From the NCBI GenBank assembly GCA_950295325.1, contig OX485806.1:10230001-10294000 (forward strand): a stretch of DNA of 64,000 bases, in the 5' to 3' direction. The notes under the pieces were generated by a model that made no database searches, had not been told where the DNA came from, and was given only the letters and a program-made list of their open reading frames with translations. The DNA is from Polytrichum commune. Its lineage: Eukaryota; Streptophyta; Polytrichopsida; Polytrichales; Polytrichaceae. Below, piece after piece: positions 9,123 to 20,913 of this stretch; the first letter of the stretch is position 1, and each line of letters begins with the position of its first letter. The position numbers and the translations under genes were made by a program.

Positions 9123-11763
9123 ATGGAGACTTTCGAAATCAAACGAGAGGACGATGAAACCAGCTTGGGCAAATTTAGGGCGAGGCCGCAGGGAAAAATT
9201 GTAGCCGAGGTTCTCAAAAACATGAAGAAGAAATTAGGACACGATGGCATTTTGCTCGACGACACCACGGAGCTTACTGACACTGATCTGCTTACTCCAG
9301 GACGCATTTACAAGTTTCGAGAATCCATACATATTGATGCTCCCTCCGCACCAGGTATGTAAAATCTGACCTTAAACCCTTTGATATGCGGGTGTTGTTC
9401 GGTTAATTTTCTTAATGGGACACCTGTATTCGATTGGTGTGTGGTTAGGTGAGGATCAAAGAACAAACACCATAAAGACACATGTTTAAAAGAGACTGGA
9501 CTACGTCCTCAAATCTTATTAACTACTACACACTCAGTAATCAACACAACTGGCAGGACCTATTTATTCAGTTAAGGAATCAACAAACATGCACTTGCGA
9601 TAACCACACCTAAATCAGGAGAGGTCTGATTTTCAATCCGATTTTTGTGGATGCTTCATCTTAGATTTGATAATGCAACACAAGTTCCGTTGTGTAAATC
9701 TAAGTGGTAGAAGTTGGAGAACATGGAAAACACCTACATACCTTAAACCCTGAACCGTAAACCGCTGCAGATATGTAAACTGATAACTTTAGGTTTTGAT
9801 GATGTTTGTATACAATTATGTGTGCAGATCTTTCAATGTTTTGCAAGCTCCCCCAACAAGTAAAAGAGGTTGCTGATGAGTTTGAGAGTTCCCGGGCTAA
9901 GAAACCGAAGTTATATGATGGAATTGATAACACGAAGCTCCGAGTTCATCATCAGCAAGCTTCTAAATCTTTGACAAGTGATAGGTCCGAACCCAGTGTC
10001 ACTAATTCACTCCAAAACAACTTGCAGAGTCCACCCAGTGTGGGTTTGCCAGTCATGGTTGCAGAATGTAAGGTTTTGGTGGAGGAGTATTTCTTCAAAG
10101 GCATATTTGAGTTCAGAGTGCAAGAGCTCAAGGAGCGCTACAAGATGAGGTTTGGGTACAGGTTGGACGAGAAGGCCAAGGGGTGTGAAGGCATCGACGA
10201 ATTCCTGCAGCACGTGATGCCAGGTCGAGGTCTCCGAAGCGTATATAAAGGAACTGAAAAATTTATAACATGTGATATCAAATGTCTGAATCAAAATTTC
10301 CTGAAGAAACATCCAGGAATTATTACCAAGGAGGAGGTTAGGGCATGGCTGGAGAATCTCGTGTCGAGTGGGCGTGCGTCTTTGGGCATTGATTTGAGTC
10401 ACATTCGCCATGATTTTGAGAATTTGACAGGTAAGCCACTCGACTACAAAAGCTTGCACCACAGGTCCCTCATGAAGTTGCTTTTGGAATTCGGGGATCT
10501 CGTCCGCATCGAGCGCCGCGGATGTCGTACTATGGTTTTTCCCCAACATGGTGTAAAGCTTATGAACAAGAAGCCCCAAGTGAGGGTAGTGAATTATACG
10601 CCAACAATTCAGCAGGTGAATTTTATCAAACCTGTTGGAGTTAATTACATCCGCCCAAGAAAAAACGTGCTCTTGATGAAACGAATTAAGCCAGAAGTTC
10701 CCCCAGTTCCTCCAGGTAATTTTCCAGTCCCCTATAAATTGCAAGTGCCAGTTGAGGACCCCATATGCTCAACCATTGCCATGGCCATCCCCAGAACCTC
10801 AACTCTTGAAGAATCAGTACAGCCTGTGGAGGTTGTTGCAAATTGCAGAAGCTCAGATTCTTCAAGTAAAGGGGCTGCAGCACATCTGAAAGCCCATGAG
10901 TTCAATGGCGGTGAAAAGGTAGCGTTGACAAGTAATCTGACAGATCCAATCCGCTCCATGGCCATGCCCAGAAGCTCAATTCTTGAAGAATTAGTGAAGC
11001 CTATGAAGATTGTTCCAAATTGCAGAATTAGCCCAGACTCGAGTGGTGCACATTTGAAAACCCATGAGAATTGCAGTGAGATTGCAGCCTTGCCAAGTAA
11101 ACTGACTGATCCAATAATACCCTCCATGGCCATGCCCAGCTCACTTGTTGAAGAAACTCTGCAGCTTGTGGATGTTGTTGCAAATTACAGAAGCTCAGAT
11201 TCGAGCAAAGTGGTTGCACATCTGAAAACCCATGAGAATTGCAGTGAGTGGTCAGCCTTGCCAAGTTATCTGAGTGGTGGCCTGAATGTGACAGAATGTC
11301 GAGCTAATGTTGAAGGTATGCCCATTCGCATCCATGAGCCTCAGAATCCTCCATTTTCTCCTCCAATGCCCAACACATTGGAAGTACGAGCTGCGGCTTC
11401 AGCAACGGACAGTTTGAAAGTACTGCGAGAGCGCGAGGATATCAAAAACACCTTACAATCCATTAGCCACGTCCTGACAGTTCTCGATAAAGACAGAGAG
11501 CGTATCCGCCGTCTAAACATCGCAACAAACACAGCCATCAAGAAGTGAGTAATAATATTATTGGCTTGATTATAATTTTAACAACAGTGATCCTACTGAT
11601 ACATGTACATGGCCGATTGACATTATGATTTTTGACAGACATTGCCAACCAAATGTATGTACCTAATGTTGGTTTTATAAATATTTATTGCAGAAGGATG
11701 GCTTCAAGTGGCCTTGCATGTGGAGCTCTCTTGGAGGAAAGTGGAGACCAGGAATTCAAATAA
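9123..11763 (+). CDS. LOTUS-domain protein with a ubiquitin-like N-terminal region
   Basis: Three exons, 9123-9354, 9828-11544 and 11694-11763, join in frame across GT-AG introns to give 672 residues. Residues 1-70 include LKNMKKKLGHDGILLDDTTE and LLTPGRIYKF, which look like a small beta-grasp (ubiquitin-like) fold; this is a weak, visual call. LOTUS domains lie at about 154-226 and 243-317; the second (KEEVRAWLENLVSSGRASLG) closely resembles the first LOTUS of the neighbouring NYN gene. Residues about 389-556 are three tandem repeats of 56-62 residues, each with a MAMP-like start, a VVxNxR block and HLKTHE. The C-terminus is charged and helical (LKVLREREDIKNTLQSISHV). LOTUS domains bind RNA, RNA G-quadruplexes or helicases in other eukaryotes; the role here is unknown. 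It is divergently arranged with the NYN-LOTUS gene, which suggests shared control. Confidence 0.85.
9378..9765 (-). mobile_element. Dispersed MITE family R1, copy in intron 1 of the UBL-LOTUS gene
   Basis: Ends resemble GGTATGTRGGTGTT in inverted orientation, and TTAAACCCT occurs on both sides. The interior (ggtgtgtggttaggtgagg, acatgtttaaaagagactgg) matches the 17125-17508 copy in reverse. It makes up most of the 473-bp intron 9355-9827. The superfamily is unclear. Confidence 0.6.
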
Positions 11764-14148
11764 AAAGTTGAAGCAAGGTGAGAACCATCCACATTTCAAT
11801 GACCAGGAAGTGACCAAGACGCCCAATTAATCTTTACACGATTTCATCTACCTCTATCTCTTATTTTGTTCAAGTAGTAATTCCAGTGAAATTGCATCTT
11901 GCTTGTTTCTTCAAACTACACAATGGAATTGAGTAAATGTAGGATTGTGCATCAATCTACCTACATCCCTTCCAAACCAGTAGAGTTACCCTTTAATTCA
12001 ACTAGAGGTTTTGGTCGGGAGTAAGTTGTTTGGCATACCCAAAAAAAAACGCGTGCAGTAAGTTTCCGGTACATACTTGGAGTCAGTATGGAGGTTTGAA
12101 CAAAGAACATTCCATAGACTATGAATGATTTTCCAACAGTGATGATTCCATACACCTCTCCACTGCTGCGGTTTTTGTTTGCATTGAGAAGCAGGAGTTT
12201 CTTTTGAAATATCTGAAGAGTATCCTACACACATACTGTTATTCTAAACCATGCAAGTGGCATGAACTGCTTGTAAACGCTTGCCATATGTGTATTTGCA
12301 AGCAGTGGTGGTTTTATGTTCTTGAATATTAAGGTCACCGGAAGCTCTCATGCCTTATCGATATTGATAAGATACCTTCAGAAAACACCAAGGTACATGG
12401 CCCTATTTGAAGGCATTTCCCAACTCCACAGACAATTTTTCCATTGGATCAAATTGGGACTTGTCTTATCCGATTATCAATTGTGATGAAGCACACTGAT
12501 TGCCATTTCAAGTTTCAGAATCGGAGTTGAGATGTAAAAGTTCTAGGAGGTCAAAGTGAAGATCTCATTTAGTGATCACATAGGCCATCCCAATTTTGAT
12601 GACAATTGAACCTGGAATGGTTATCAAAATAATTATGAGCACAAAGTTCAATCTCATCGTAACACATGTCATCTTTTTGGTGTCTATTCTTCACTATAAA
12701 CCTACCACCCAAATATAGTAATCCAATTAAGATGAGTGACCCGTGACATAAGGCCCCCACACCTTATGTTTCCTTATTGCATGCCAACACTGGAAGCCAT
12801 GATTCAATTTACTGACAGTTTGAGATTTTAAATTACAGGTAGAGAGGGAGGAAATGACTGAAGACCAACACTCAAAAACTTCAAGACGTAGCACTATCAG
12901 TTCATTGATTCGAAGAGAATGGACTGCAAAGCTTAACTTCTTTTTGAAGTTTTGAAATCCAAAATGCATGCTAAAGAAGTTTGGTTGATAATTTAATTTT
13001 CTAGTTGAAGCAACAACGAGAATGTATCTTGTTTTGTTAAACCTTTGTGACACCATTGACCAATTTGGTGTTTTCCTGCACATTTAAGATGACATGTATC
13101 CACGAATGGTAAATGTCTCAAGTCTTGGCCCTGGCTTGTCTGAACAGCACTTGTTTCACCAGGAAACTGTGTATAATTGTATATACTGCGTTTGAGTATT
13201 CAAAAATAGTAGTGTTGGTTTCATAGGCAAAAGGATTTGCAATGTGAGTGATATGTGCTTGTTGAGGTTTATCCTGGGAAGTTCATAAACAAGTTTCAGA
13301 CATCATCATTCATGGAAATTTTCCATTGTTGTCATCAACTACTAACCAGAAACTCAAGGCACAATGTGTAGATAGAAACTTCAAAATTTGACATGTTTAT
13401 TTTGTGAGGCCCACAGAAGCAAAATAGTAGCTTTCACCTTTTCACCCTCATTCTCCCTAGCATTTCATACTCTATACTTGTATTTTTCCACCTTGCCCAC
13501 TTCTCCTAGGATATGAAACACAATAGTCCACATGGTTCGCAAATTCAAATCAAGGCTGTAACCACTTCCCTCATAAATTTGGAGCTCACTGGAATATTTT
13601 ATTCATTATCAAAGTGAAGATTCTTGTGCTCATTATATGGTCATATAGATCCCCCATATTATTTTGACTCTTGAGCTGAGAATGATTATCATATTTTGAG
13701 CAAGCAGTCCAATCTCCTTTAAACACATCTTTTTGGCATCCATTCTTGGAGCCACACCAAACCACATAACTAGTCAAATATAGGTGTCTTAATAAGAAAA
13801 GTAACCGAATTAGGCACATCTATCTTAGTACACAAATCAGCAAGCAGCTTATATGTAATAGTTATGCCAAAAATAGACATGCCAAATTTTCAAATTACAA
13901 TGTGTAGTCTATTTCAAGTTAAAAAATTCAACCCTTCACACATGCAATTCAGAGTAAATTACACAATTTTCAACTCTTCACAGATCCAGTTCAGTGTAAG
14001 TTACAAGTTCATGACAATTCATACATGGATGCGTAGTCTCTTTCCTATGGGCAGAGCCAACAAATTGAGCGAAAAACCTTTCCGCCAAAGATTATTCAGC
14101 CACCACCAATTTGCAAATGCATCAATATGACAGATTGATGAATACAAA
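11764..14148. other. Convergent spacer with two R1 fragments
   Basis: This lies between the ends of the UBL-LOTUS and methyltransferase genes. Parts at about 12540-12740 and 13500-13830 match family R1 (caaagtgaagat near one end, cttttTggtgtctattctt and aatataggtgtctt near the other). I see nothing coding in the rest. Confidence 0.5.
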
Positions 14149-16860
14149 TCACGACAAACTTTTGAGACCATCTATACCAGCTCTATGTATTCCAGTAAAC
14201 AACTGTACATCCAACACATTTCTCAAAGCAGAGGCCAAAATCCCATCTAAATGTAGACCTGTACCTTTTGCTGGCAATGCAAAAACCACACGATTTACAT
14301 CACCTTCTACAACAGATTCATAAACCTCCTCAAAGACAGAAGACAATGCAGCCACCACCCCACGGTACGCCTTTGCACCAGTGGGCACTACATTCATGGT
14401 AAGCAAACCCCCAGCATGCAAAACAGTTCTGGCTTCTGTCAGAAATTTTTGCTCCAAAAAACTGGACGGGGGGGAGCTCAGCCCAAGCCGTGCATCACCT
14501 TCGTCCACATCGACAACAATAACATGAACCCGAGGATCCGACGCACTGACGCTTGTTTCGTTATTTTTGCACCCTACTAAGCTATTTGCAACTTCCTCAG
14601 CCAAGCTGCTCATGAATTGCAAGGCATCTCCTACTTCAGCTTTCATGTGACTGCTGTTTTGGAGGCCAAAATGTCGGTGGGCAAGGTCAAGGACAACTTT
14701 GTCTACGTCCACGGCCTGCATGCATTCAAACTTGTCACTTTTCTTCATCTAAGTAGATGGGTTTGTTGGCTCTCAGTTTCATTTGCAATTTAAGCCCATA
14801 ACTTTGTCCTTAAGTCAATTGTGTGAGATAACTTCATCGACTCATATGAACACTTTCATTTTAGAATTAAAATGCTGGTATTTCAGGTTCGATCTTTTTA
14901 ATCCACCTGGAAGTCTGCTCTTTGGAGGCCTACAAAGAAACATATAGAATACAACGAAAGATTGTGGAAGCTTGGACAATATTTGATTGAAGGCAACAAT
15001 TTTAGTAGCTTAACCTTGTGTTCCACATGTCATTTATGCCGTACTAACCCAACACTATATAAGCTTAGGGCCAGTTCACATAGGTTCCCAAGTCCTACGT
15101 CCCAAGTCACTTGCAATCCATGCAATCTCAACGGTTGAGAGCATGGAAGTTGGGACTGACCACTTCACACAGGGTCCCAAGTCTTAAGTCCCAAGTATGA
15201 CATGGATGCCTACATGGCAACACTTTTTGGAGGTGAGGCTCGGGACTTGTGTTGAGAGTTGGGTCGAGCAAAAAGCTAGACCCAACTCTCAATGCAAGTC
15301 CCGCATATATTTTTGCTTAAAATAATCAAAATCCGACTTTAATGATAACCAACCATATTTTAATAGTTTCTTGAGGCTCAAAAGTTGGGACTTTGCCTCC
15401 ATGTTGGGACTTGCTAACATAAGTGGGACTTGCTAACTTGAGTGGGACTTGGAACTTGGGACCCATGTGAACCGGTCCTTAAATGAAAACAAGGATCAAC
15501 AGGAGCAATCAAAGCTTTGGAAATAGTTTCAGACAGTAAGATAGACTTGCTATAAGAGTGTAAAAAACAAGGACAAACAGGAATTAAGTTTGGTAATAGT
15601 TTCAGACAATAACACAGATTCGTTGTAAGAGTGCAAAAAAACAAGGACCAGCAGGCGCAATTAAGGTTTGGAAATAATTTCAAGCTGTGTGGAATGTACC
15701 TGGATATGGAATCCAAAATGGTTGTGCAAAAACATGGGAAGGGCACCTCCACCAACACCAAGAGCCAGAATCTTCACATCCTCACACAATCCCATTCTTG
15801 CCTCCATGCATGGAGCTGCAAGCACTAACCCCGCCGCGATCGGTGGTAAATACTTATGCACCAACCAAGTATGATCCACCTGCATTTTAACCCTAAACTC
15901 TTCACAATTAACAAATTTCTCCAGATAATTAGGATATATCCCTTCAACACTCTGGGCATGCGCATCATCGCTGTGGAAGGAGAATTTATCTGAGGGATCG
16001 GCTGCAGGCATGTGTGGGAAGATAAGGGCCACTTCAGTTTGGATCAAATTTGGCATCCGCTTAAACCTTAGACGCCTCCGAAAATGTATTCTATCATTCT
16101 GACATCCTCGAGTTTCATCCCGATCCTCTTGCAATGCAACATCCTCCACAACCATGAAGCCTGTCAAAGCCGAGTAAGCTTCTTCGACAACCACTCGGTG
16201 GATAACTTTGTCCGTATAAACTACAAATGGAACTGCAGGTATGCCATTACGGAAGCAAACCCTCGGGACGAGAGCTACAAAAAGCGGATTCAACCTCCTC
16301 TTCACATCTTCGTCATCTTGCGGATGTAAATTTTTTATGCCATCCTCGAAAACAGAGGAGGAACCATTTCCATTCGATTTACACCTCTTAAGAAACCTTG
16401 CATCCTCCTCCTCCTCTCCCTTGTCATCACCATCGTTAGGGTTTCCCTTTCTTCTTGTTCTCCTCCTCTCATCCTCGCCTCTCCCATGTTGTGATGATGA
16501 ATGGAGCCCTAATCCTAACCCCTGCTTTCGTTGCCAATTTCTTCGCACAATCATCAACCGTAACACGTTGGCGGAGGTTAAGAGCTGCCACTGCCCCCCT
16601 TCCGACTCGTAAATCCAATCTTGTTCTTTCCCCCATGGCACCAACATGGCCGCACACTCCACCTCGCATTCGTCTCCATCATCATCATCTCTATTGGATG
16701 CATCCAACACCGCAATACTGACGCTATTGCAACTCACATCCTGCTCATCCTCAACCGATTCCTCTTGGGAGCCTCGTGGGTTAGTGAAGGGAAATTCGAA
16801 CACAATGCGTCGGCCAGGATGGAAGTGCTCGAATGTATGCGCATCCAAATCCATCATCAA
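14149..16860 (-). CDS. METTL13-like methyltransferase (spermidine-synthase-like fold)
   Basis: Two exons, 16860-15700 and 14715-14149, join in frame across intron 14716-15699 to give 575 residues. The N-terminal region (LDAHTFEHFHPGRR, MLVPWGKEQDWIYESEGGQW) fits plant METTL13-like proteins. A long acidic/basic linker follows. The catalytic region has the SAM-binding loop LALGVGGGALPMFL at about residues 366-379, split by the intron from AVDVDKVVLDLAHRHFG at 388-404. The later acidic motif is HVIVVDVDEGDARLG. Human METTL13 methylates eEF1A; the same substrate here is inferred from family only. The protein is near the usual length of single-catalytic-domain plant homologues. An imperfect copy of the first codons lies about 190 bp upstream. 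Confidence 0.85.
15068..15478. mobile_element. PIF/Harbinger-like MITE in the methyltransferase intron
   Basis: Inverted ends GGGCCAGTTCACATAGG and, at the right, the reverse complement of GGACCGGTTCACATGGG. Both ends continue into CCAAGTCC-rich sequence. The flanks are TTA at 15065-15067 and 15479-15481, the 3-bp duplication expected of this superfamily. A related copy lies at 58240-58792. No ORF. Confidence 0.8.
15488..15690. repeat. ~76-bp tandem repeat, about 2.7 copies, in the methyltransferase intron
   Basis: Units begin acaaggatcaacagg near 15489, acaaggacaaacagg near 15567 and acaaggaccagcagg near 15640. Each continues into tttggaaatagtttcaga-like sequence. The last unit stops about 10-15 nt before the exon boundary at 15700. 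Confidence 0.8.
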
Positions 16861-17041
16861 AACCTCCCCATTCCATTCCTGTGCAAAAGATGTGGTGATT
16901 CTCAGAAGTCACAAAAGTAATCACATACTTCGGCTGAGCTCATTGATTCAAGGGCTTACGTACTTAAAGGTGTAGTGGAAGGAAATTTTCGCACAAAAGC
17001 GATGTTCAAGGTGGAATTGCTCGAGAGTGTGGGCATCTAAA
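16793..17041 (-). repeat. Duplicated start region of the methyltransferase gene
   Basis: The segment holding the first 22 codons (about 16793-16856) has an imperfect copy at about 16984-17041. The upstream copy reads MDLDAHTLEQFHLEHRF on the minus strand, against MDLDAHTFEHFHPGRRI in the gene, and meets a TGA after about 32 codons. It may act as an upstream ORF or be a dead duplicate. Confidence 0.75.
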
Positions 17042-17124
17042 TCCATCACAAACTGATCTCACTCGTTAAGAATGACATGTATTTTGAGATTGCTCTTCCA
17101 GTCTGAAGGAAGGGTTTAGGGTTT

Positions 17125-17508
17125 TTAAACGTATGCGGGTGTTATTCGGTTTGTTTTTCCTTGTAATCCATCTTCTAGTATTGATTAGATTTACGTCTCC
17201 AAATTTTATTTATTTGTATTAGCAAATCTATATTGAAACATAAGCCAAAATCAGATGGAATTCAAGCCTCTCTTGAACTACTTATGGTTATCGGAAGTGC
17301 ATCTTTGTGGATTCCTTTTGTTGATTCCTTAACTGAGTACATAGGTCTTCCCAATTGTGTTGATTAGTGAGTGTGGAGTAATTTGAAGACACAGTCCAAT
17401 CTCTTTCAAACATGTGTCTTTATGGTGTTCGTTCTTAGATCCTCACCAATCAAATGTAGGTGTCTGCTTCAGAAAAAAGAACTGAATAACACACACGTAC
17501 CTTAACCC
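17125..17508 (+). mobile_element. R1 family MITE, nearly complete copy
   Basis: The left end is aaacgtatgcgggtgttatt and the right end is the inverted aataacacacacgtacctt, with TTAA next to both ends. The interior carries agcaaatctat and catgtgtctttatggtgttc, shared with the copy at 17569. It lies just upstream of the methyltransferase gene. Confidence 0.65.
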
Positions 17509-17568
17509 ACACCATGACACTAAACTTTTGAGTTAGTTAGTGTGGCACTAAACACGATTGCTATGTTA

Positions 17569-17938
17569 ATTAAGGTATGTGGATGATGCTCAGTTAGTTT
17601 TTCTTGTTCTCAATCTTCTATTGATCATATTTATCTTACATTTTCAAATTTGTGTTGCATTAGCAAATCTATGATGAAGCCTCAACAAAAACCCAAATAA
17701 AAAATAAGACCTAATGTGATATAGTTATGGTTATTAAAAGTGCACAATTAAGTAGATAGGTCCTCCCAATTGTATTCACTACTGAGCATGAAGCAGTTAA
17801 TAAAATATGAAGACACAATCCAATCTCTCTTAAACATGTGTTTGTATGATGTTTGTTCTTTGATTGTCACCTAACCACACATCAATCAAATATATGTGTG
17901 CGTTCGAGGAAAGTAACCGAAAGACACCCACATACCTT
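17569..17938 (+). mobile_element. R1 family MITE, best-preserved copy
   Basis: Ends ttaaggtatgtggatgatg and agacacccacataccttaa form a clear terminal inverted repeat. TTAA occurs at both outer edges, so the duplication may be TTAA or part of the repeat. The interior aligns along its length with 17125-17508. Confidence 0.7.
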
Positions 17939-19231
17939 AAAGCGGTCTTTGTGATTTTGTTATGTAGCACCAAGTGGTGTATGATATCTTATGCACTTTC
18001 CACGTAGTGATTGCAAGATAACTACAACGTTTATGGTATTTGGTGTCACATACACTATATTTTTGTACATTATGTAATTTAGCCTAGCACATTGGGATAC
18101 AATTTAGCCACTACCTTTTGAGCCGTATTTTTAATGATAAGTTTTGATGATTTCATCTTCATATTCTATACTTAGAGTACTCAACACAATAATAGAACGT
18201 GCAATGAAAAAATATCCAATTTAAATAACACTTTGCTACTACTTCTAGGCTCTTGACCAAAAATATTTATGATTTTATGGTATATTGGAGCACTTCTTCC
18301 GTATACTTGACTGTGACTTGCTCCCCAATACCCAAAAGCATGAATCTTGATAGACCCAAAAATGAACCCTTTGTTTTGACCAAAAAGCAATCCTAGAACT
18401 TAGATGTTGTTTACAAAGATGTAAACAATCAAAATACAAAAATCTGGGGTCGACTTTCGGTTACACCTATAGGCAAAAATTCAACTTATTCACATCGCAT
18501 CCAAATAATAAATCCTTGCTATATACAATGCCACAAGGTGTCGGAATCCCCTTCACGTGCAACGGTAAAGCGGGCCTTATCTTACACCGGATGTCTCTAT
18601 TCGAGTGGTGTGTGGTTAGGTACAGGATGCAAGAAAGAACATGTGCTTAAAAGGAGATTGCATTACATGCTCAAAATATGGTAACCTCTCAACGCTCAAG
18701 AGTTAAACATTTTTTGGGGAGCACCTATATGATGATTTAATCAAACCAAGAATCTTCACTTTGACAAATGGATAAGATATTCAAATGAGCTCCAAAACTA
18801 GAGGTAAACGGCTACAGACATGATTTGGAATTGGCAATTGGCTCTCACTAAACACGTGTTTCACAACCTAGAAGAAGTGGGTGTCCATGTAACACCCACT
18901 AACCTTGACATGAAGCCATTCCAAACAACCAAAAAGTATCCACAAATCGGCTCATGTGAGCCTAGTTTATCAACAAAAACTTTGTGCAATTTACTGATAA
19001 TGCCTCTTTTGTGTACACTTTTGCATAGCTTTGATAATGCCAGCCGACTGTCTACCCTTTACCAAGTACGTGGCTACCTACAATTTCCTCTTTTACTTCT
19101 TGAGTGAAGAACACTCCCCGATTTTCTACAAACCTGTCCACATTAATTTCTTCTACCTTAATGTCACAAGTCTCCCACAAAACTTACTGGAACGACAAGT
19201 TGTGGATGATGATAATGATGAGATGATGATG
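17939..19231. other. Spacer with a further R1 fragment
   Basis: The part at about 18585-18670 (gagtggtgtgtggttaggta) and its continuation to about 18860 match R1 in reverse orientation. An isolated fragment of the R2/R3 type (tatggtatttggtgtcacat) is near 18031. No gene is evident. Confidence 0.5.
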
Positions 19232-20913
19232 TCAGTTGACTTCAATCTCGATAGCATTTTTCTTGGGCTCTTCCTTGCTCTTGGGCATCTCGACGTGTAA
19301 AACACCATTTTTGAGCTCGGCTTTCACAGCGTCATGTTTCACATGGTCAGGCAATGTTAAGCGCGTATGGTAGCTGCCATAACTGCGAGACGACCAGCCA
19401 TGCTCATCTTCCTTTCCTTCAGCATTGTGCTCGCCTTTGATTACGAGATCACCGTCCTCGACTGTCACTTTGACCTAGATCACAAAAATTAATTGGAAAT
19501 GTTGGTCAAGAAGAACATTATTGCCACAGCTTCTCCACAATTTGTGACCATTTCAGACATCATGATCCAAGTCTCCACACACCAAGCAAAGCAGACTCGG
19601 AAGGAAAACTGATAACTCTTGTCCACAACAGATCATAATGTAAAGATCCAAGTCTCCACACACCAAAAACTTAGCAGATCATACTGTGAAGGAGCTCCTT
19701 GAAGGTTAAGAACCAAACCACAGCACCTGAACGGAAACTGATGACACTTCTACACAAAGTATGCATTCCAGACACCAAACAAGTAGATTACAAGGCAGAG
19801 CCTATTTTTCTGGTTAAGAACCATAGCAGAGCTATAGAAAATTCAACTCACCTCCTCCTTGTTCAACCCTGGCATGTCAATTCGGAGCCGGAAAGTATCC
19901 TCATCCTCCATCACATCCCAAGGGCTCCGTAAGCTCGCAGAAATTGGGGGATTGGTAGTCGTAGCAGGTGTGCTAAAAAAGGGCGCCTCAAAAAGACGGT
20001 CCACAGTGTCCAGCATTTGCTTTAAGCTCCTGTTGGAAAAGAATGGGTCCCAAAGATCTGCGCACCAAGGAAAAAAAATAATAGGAATGCTCAGAGCAAA
20101 GTAATTTCATAATTTCCACTTTCTCTCCAGAATGTACGATGCATTCCAGACACCAAAGACTTGGGCAGATGATAATGCGAAGACTCTCTTTGAATGTTAA
20201 GAACCAAACCAAACTACCTGAAGAAAACTGGTGACATTTCTCCACAATGTTCTGTGCATTCCAGACACCAAAAAATAAAGACAGCAGTTCATAATCAAAG
20301 AATTTCTTTGAAGATTGAGAGCCAAATCTGAGAAGCTGAAGAAAACGTAGAACACTTTTCCGCAATGTGTCTATTTCAGACACCAAAAAAGCAAGCAGAT
20401 CATATTGTAAGCAGAGAATTTCTTTGAAGGTTAAGAGTCGAATCAGAGCACCTGAAGAAAAGTGAGGACACTTTTCCATAATGTACTATGATGCATTTCA
20501 GTTAACCAAAAAGAGAAAGAAAATCATAATGTAGAGAAATTCTTTGAAGGCTAACCCCTAACTGTTGGTCAAACTTGAATTCTAACTTGAACATCCAGCG
20601 TTGAATCAACTTTTGTGGCAAATGAGGAAGTCTTACCGAGCACCGATGATAGCTCAGTGGGTCGACGTCTTGCGTAACCGCCTCTACCCAGTCCGGAGGA
20701 AGGACGATACGTGGGAGAGTTGGAAGAATTCTCTCTTCTTGTTCCTTCAATTTGAGTATCCTCCGATGGGGCGTTTTCTCGTGCAGCATAAGCCATGCGT
20801 CGGACGGTGTCATGGCTGGGTGTGGACGATTTCTCTGCATTTATCAGGCCCGAGATGCATGTCTTAGCGGGCTGAGGGAGCATGATGCGGCGAGAAAGGG
20901 TGCGATACGCCAT
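19232..20913 (-). CDS. Organelle-targeted small heat-shock protein (Hsp20/alpha-crystallin)
   Basis: Three exons, 20913-20637, 20057-19852 and 19474-19232, join in frame to give 241 residues. The Arg/Ser-rich, acid-poor first residues (MAYRTLSRRIMLPQPAKTC) look like a mitochondrial or plastid transit peptide. The organelle-type N-terminal block is DLWDPFFSNRSLKQMLDTVD. The alpha-crystallin domain runs from PWDVMEDEDTFRLRIDMPGL through VEDGDLVIKGEH to LKNGVLHVEMPK, with the conserved GVL motif and a C-terminal IEIEV. The QMLDTVDRLF block resembles plastid Hsp21, so plastid is slightly favoured, but mitochondrion is possible. Family role: ATP-independent holdase chaperone forming oligomers. I chose the start at 20913; an in-frame ATG at 20982 would add 23 residues. 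Both introns hold related tandem repeats. Confidence 0.88.
19525..19830. repeat. Degenerate ~116-bp repeat units in intron 2 of the heat-shock gene
   Basis: Motifs ccaagtctccacacacca (near 19567 and 19650), agcagatcatactgtgaagg, ggttaagaaccaaaccacag and gcattccagacaccaaac recur here and match the array in intron 1. Two to three imperfect units can be seen. Confidence 0.7.
20120..20560. repeat. ~116-bp tandem repeat, four copies, in intron 1 of the heat-shock gene
   Basis: Copies are marked by cattccagacacc-like sequence near 20142, 20257, 20372 and 20493, so the period is 115-121 bp. Each is followed by agaatttctttgaagg-like and cctgaagaaaactg-like blocks. The same unit occurs in intron 2. 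Confidence 0.8.

Noticed and set aside
9370-9766. Telomere-like AAACCCT motifs near 9372 and 9748
   Set aside because: Single copies only, better explained as target or end sequence of the R1 element.
10007-11264. Several long minus-strand open stretches opposite the UBL-LOTUS gene
   Set aside because: They mirror the coding exon in other frames, including its internal repeat, and have no own motifs.
15631-16975. Plus-strand open stretches opposite the methyltransferase exon
   Set aside because: Antisense reading of a clear coding exon; low-complexity Ser/Pro content.
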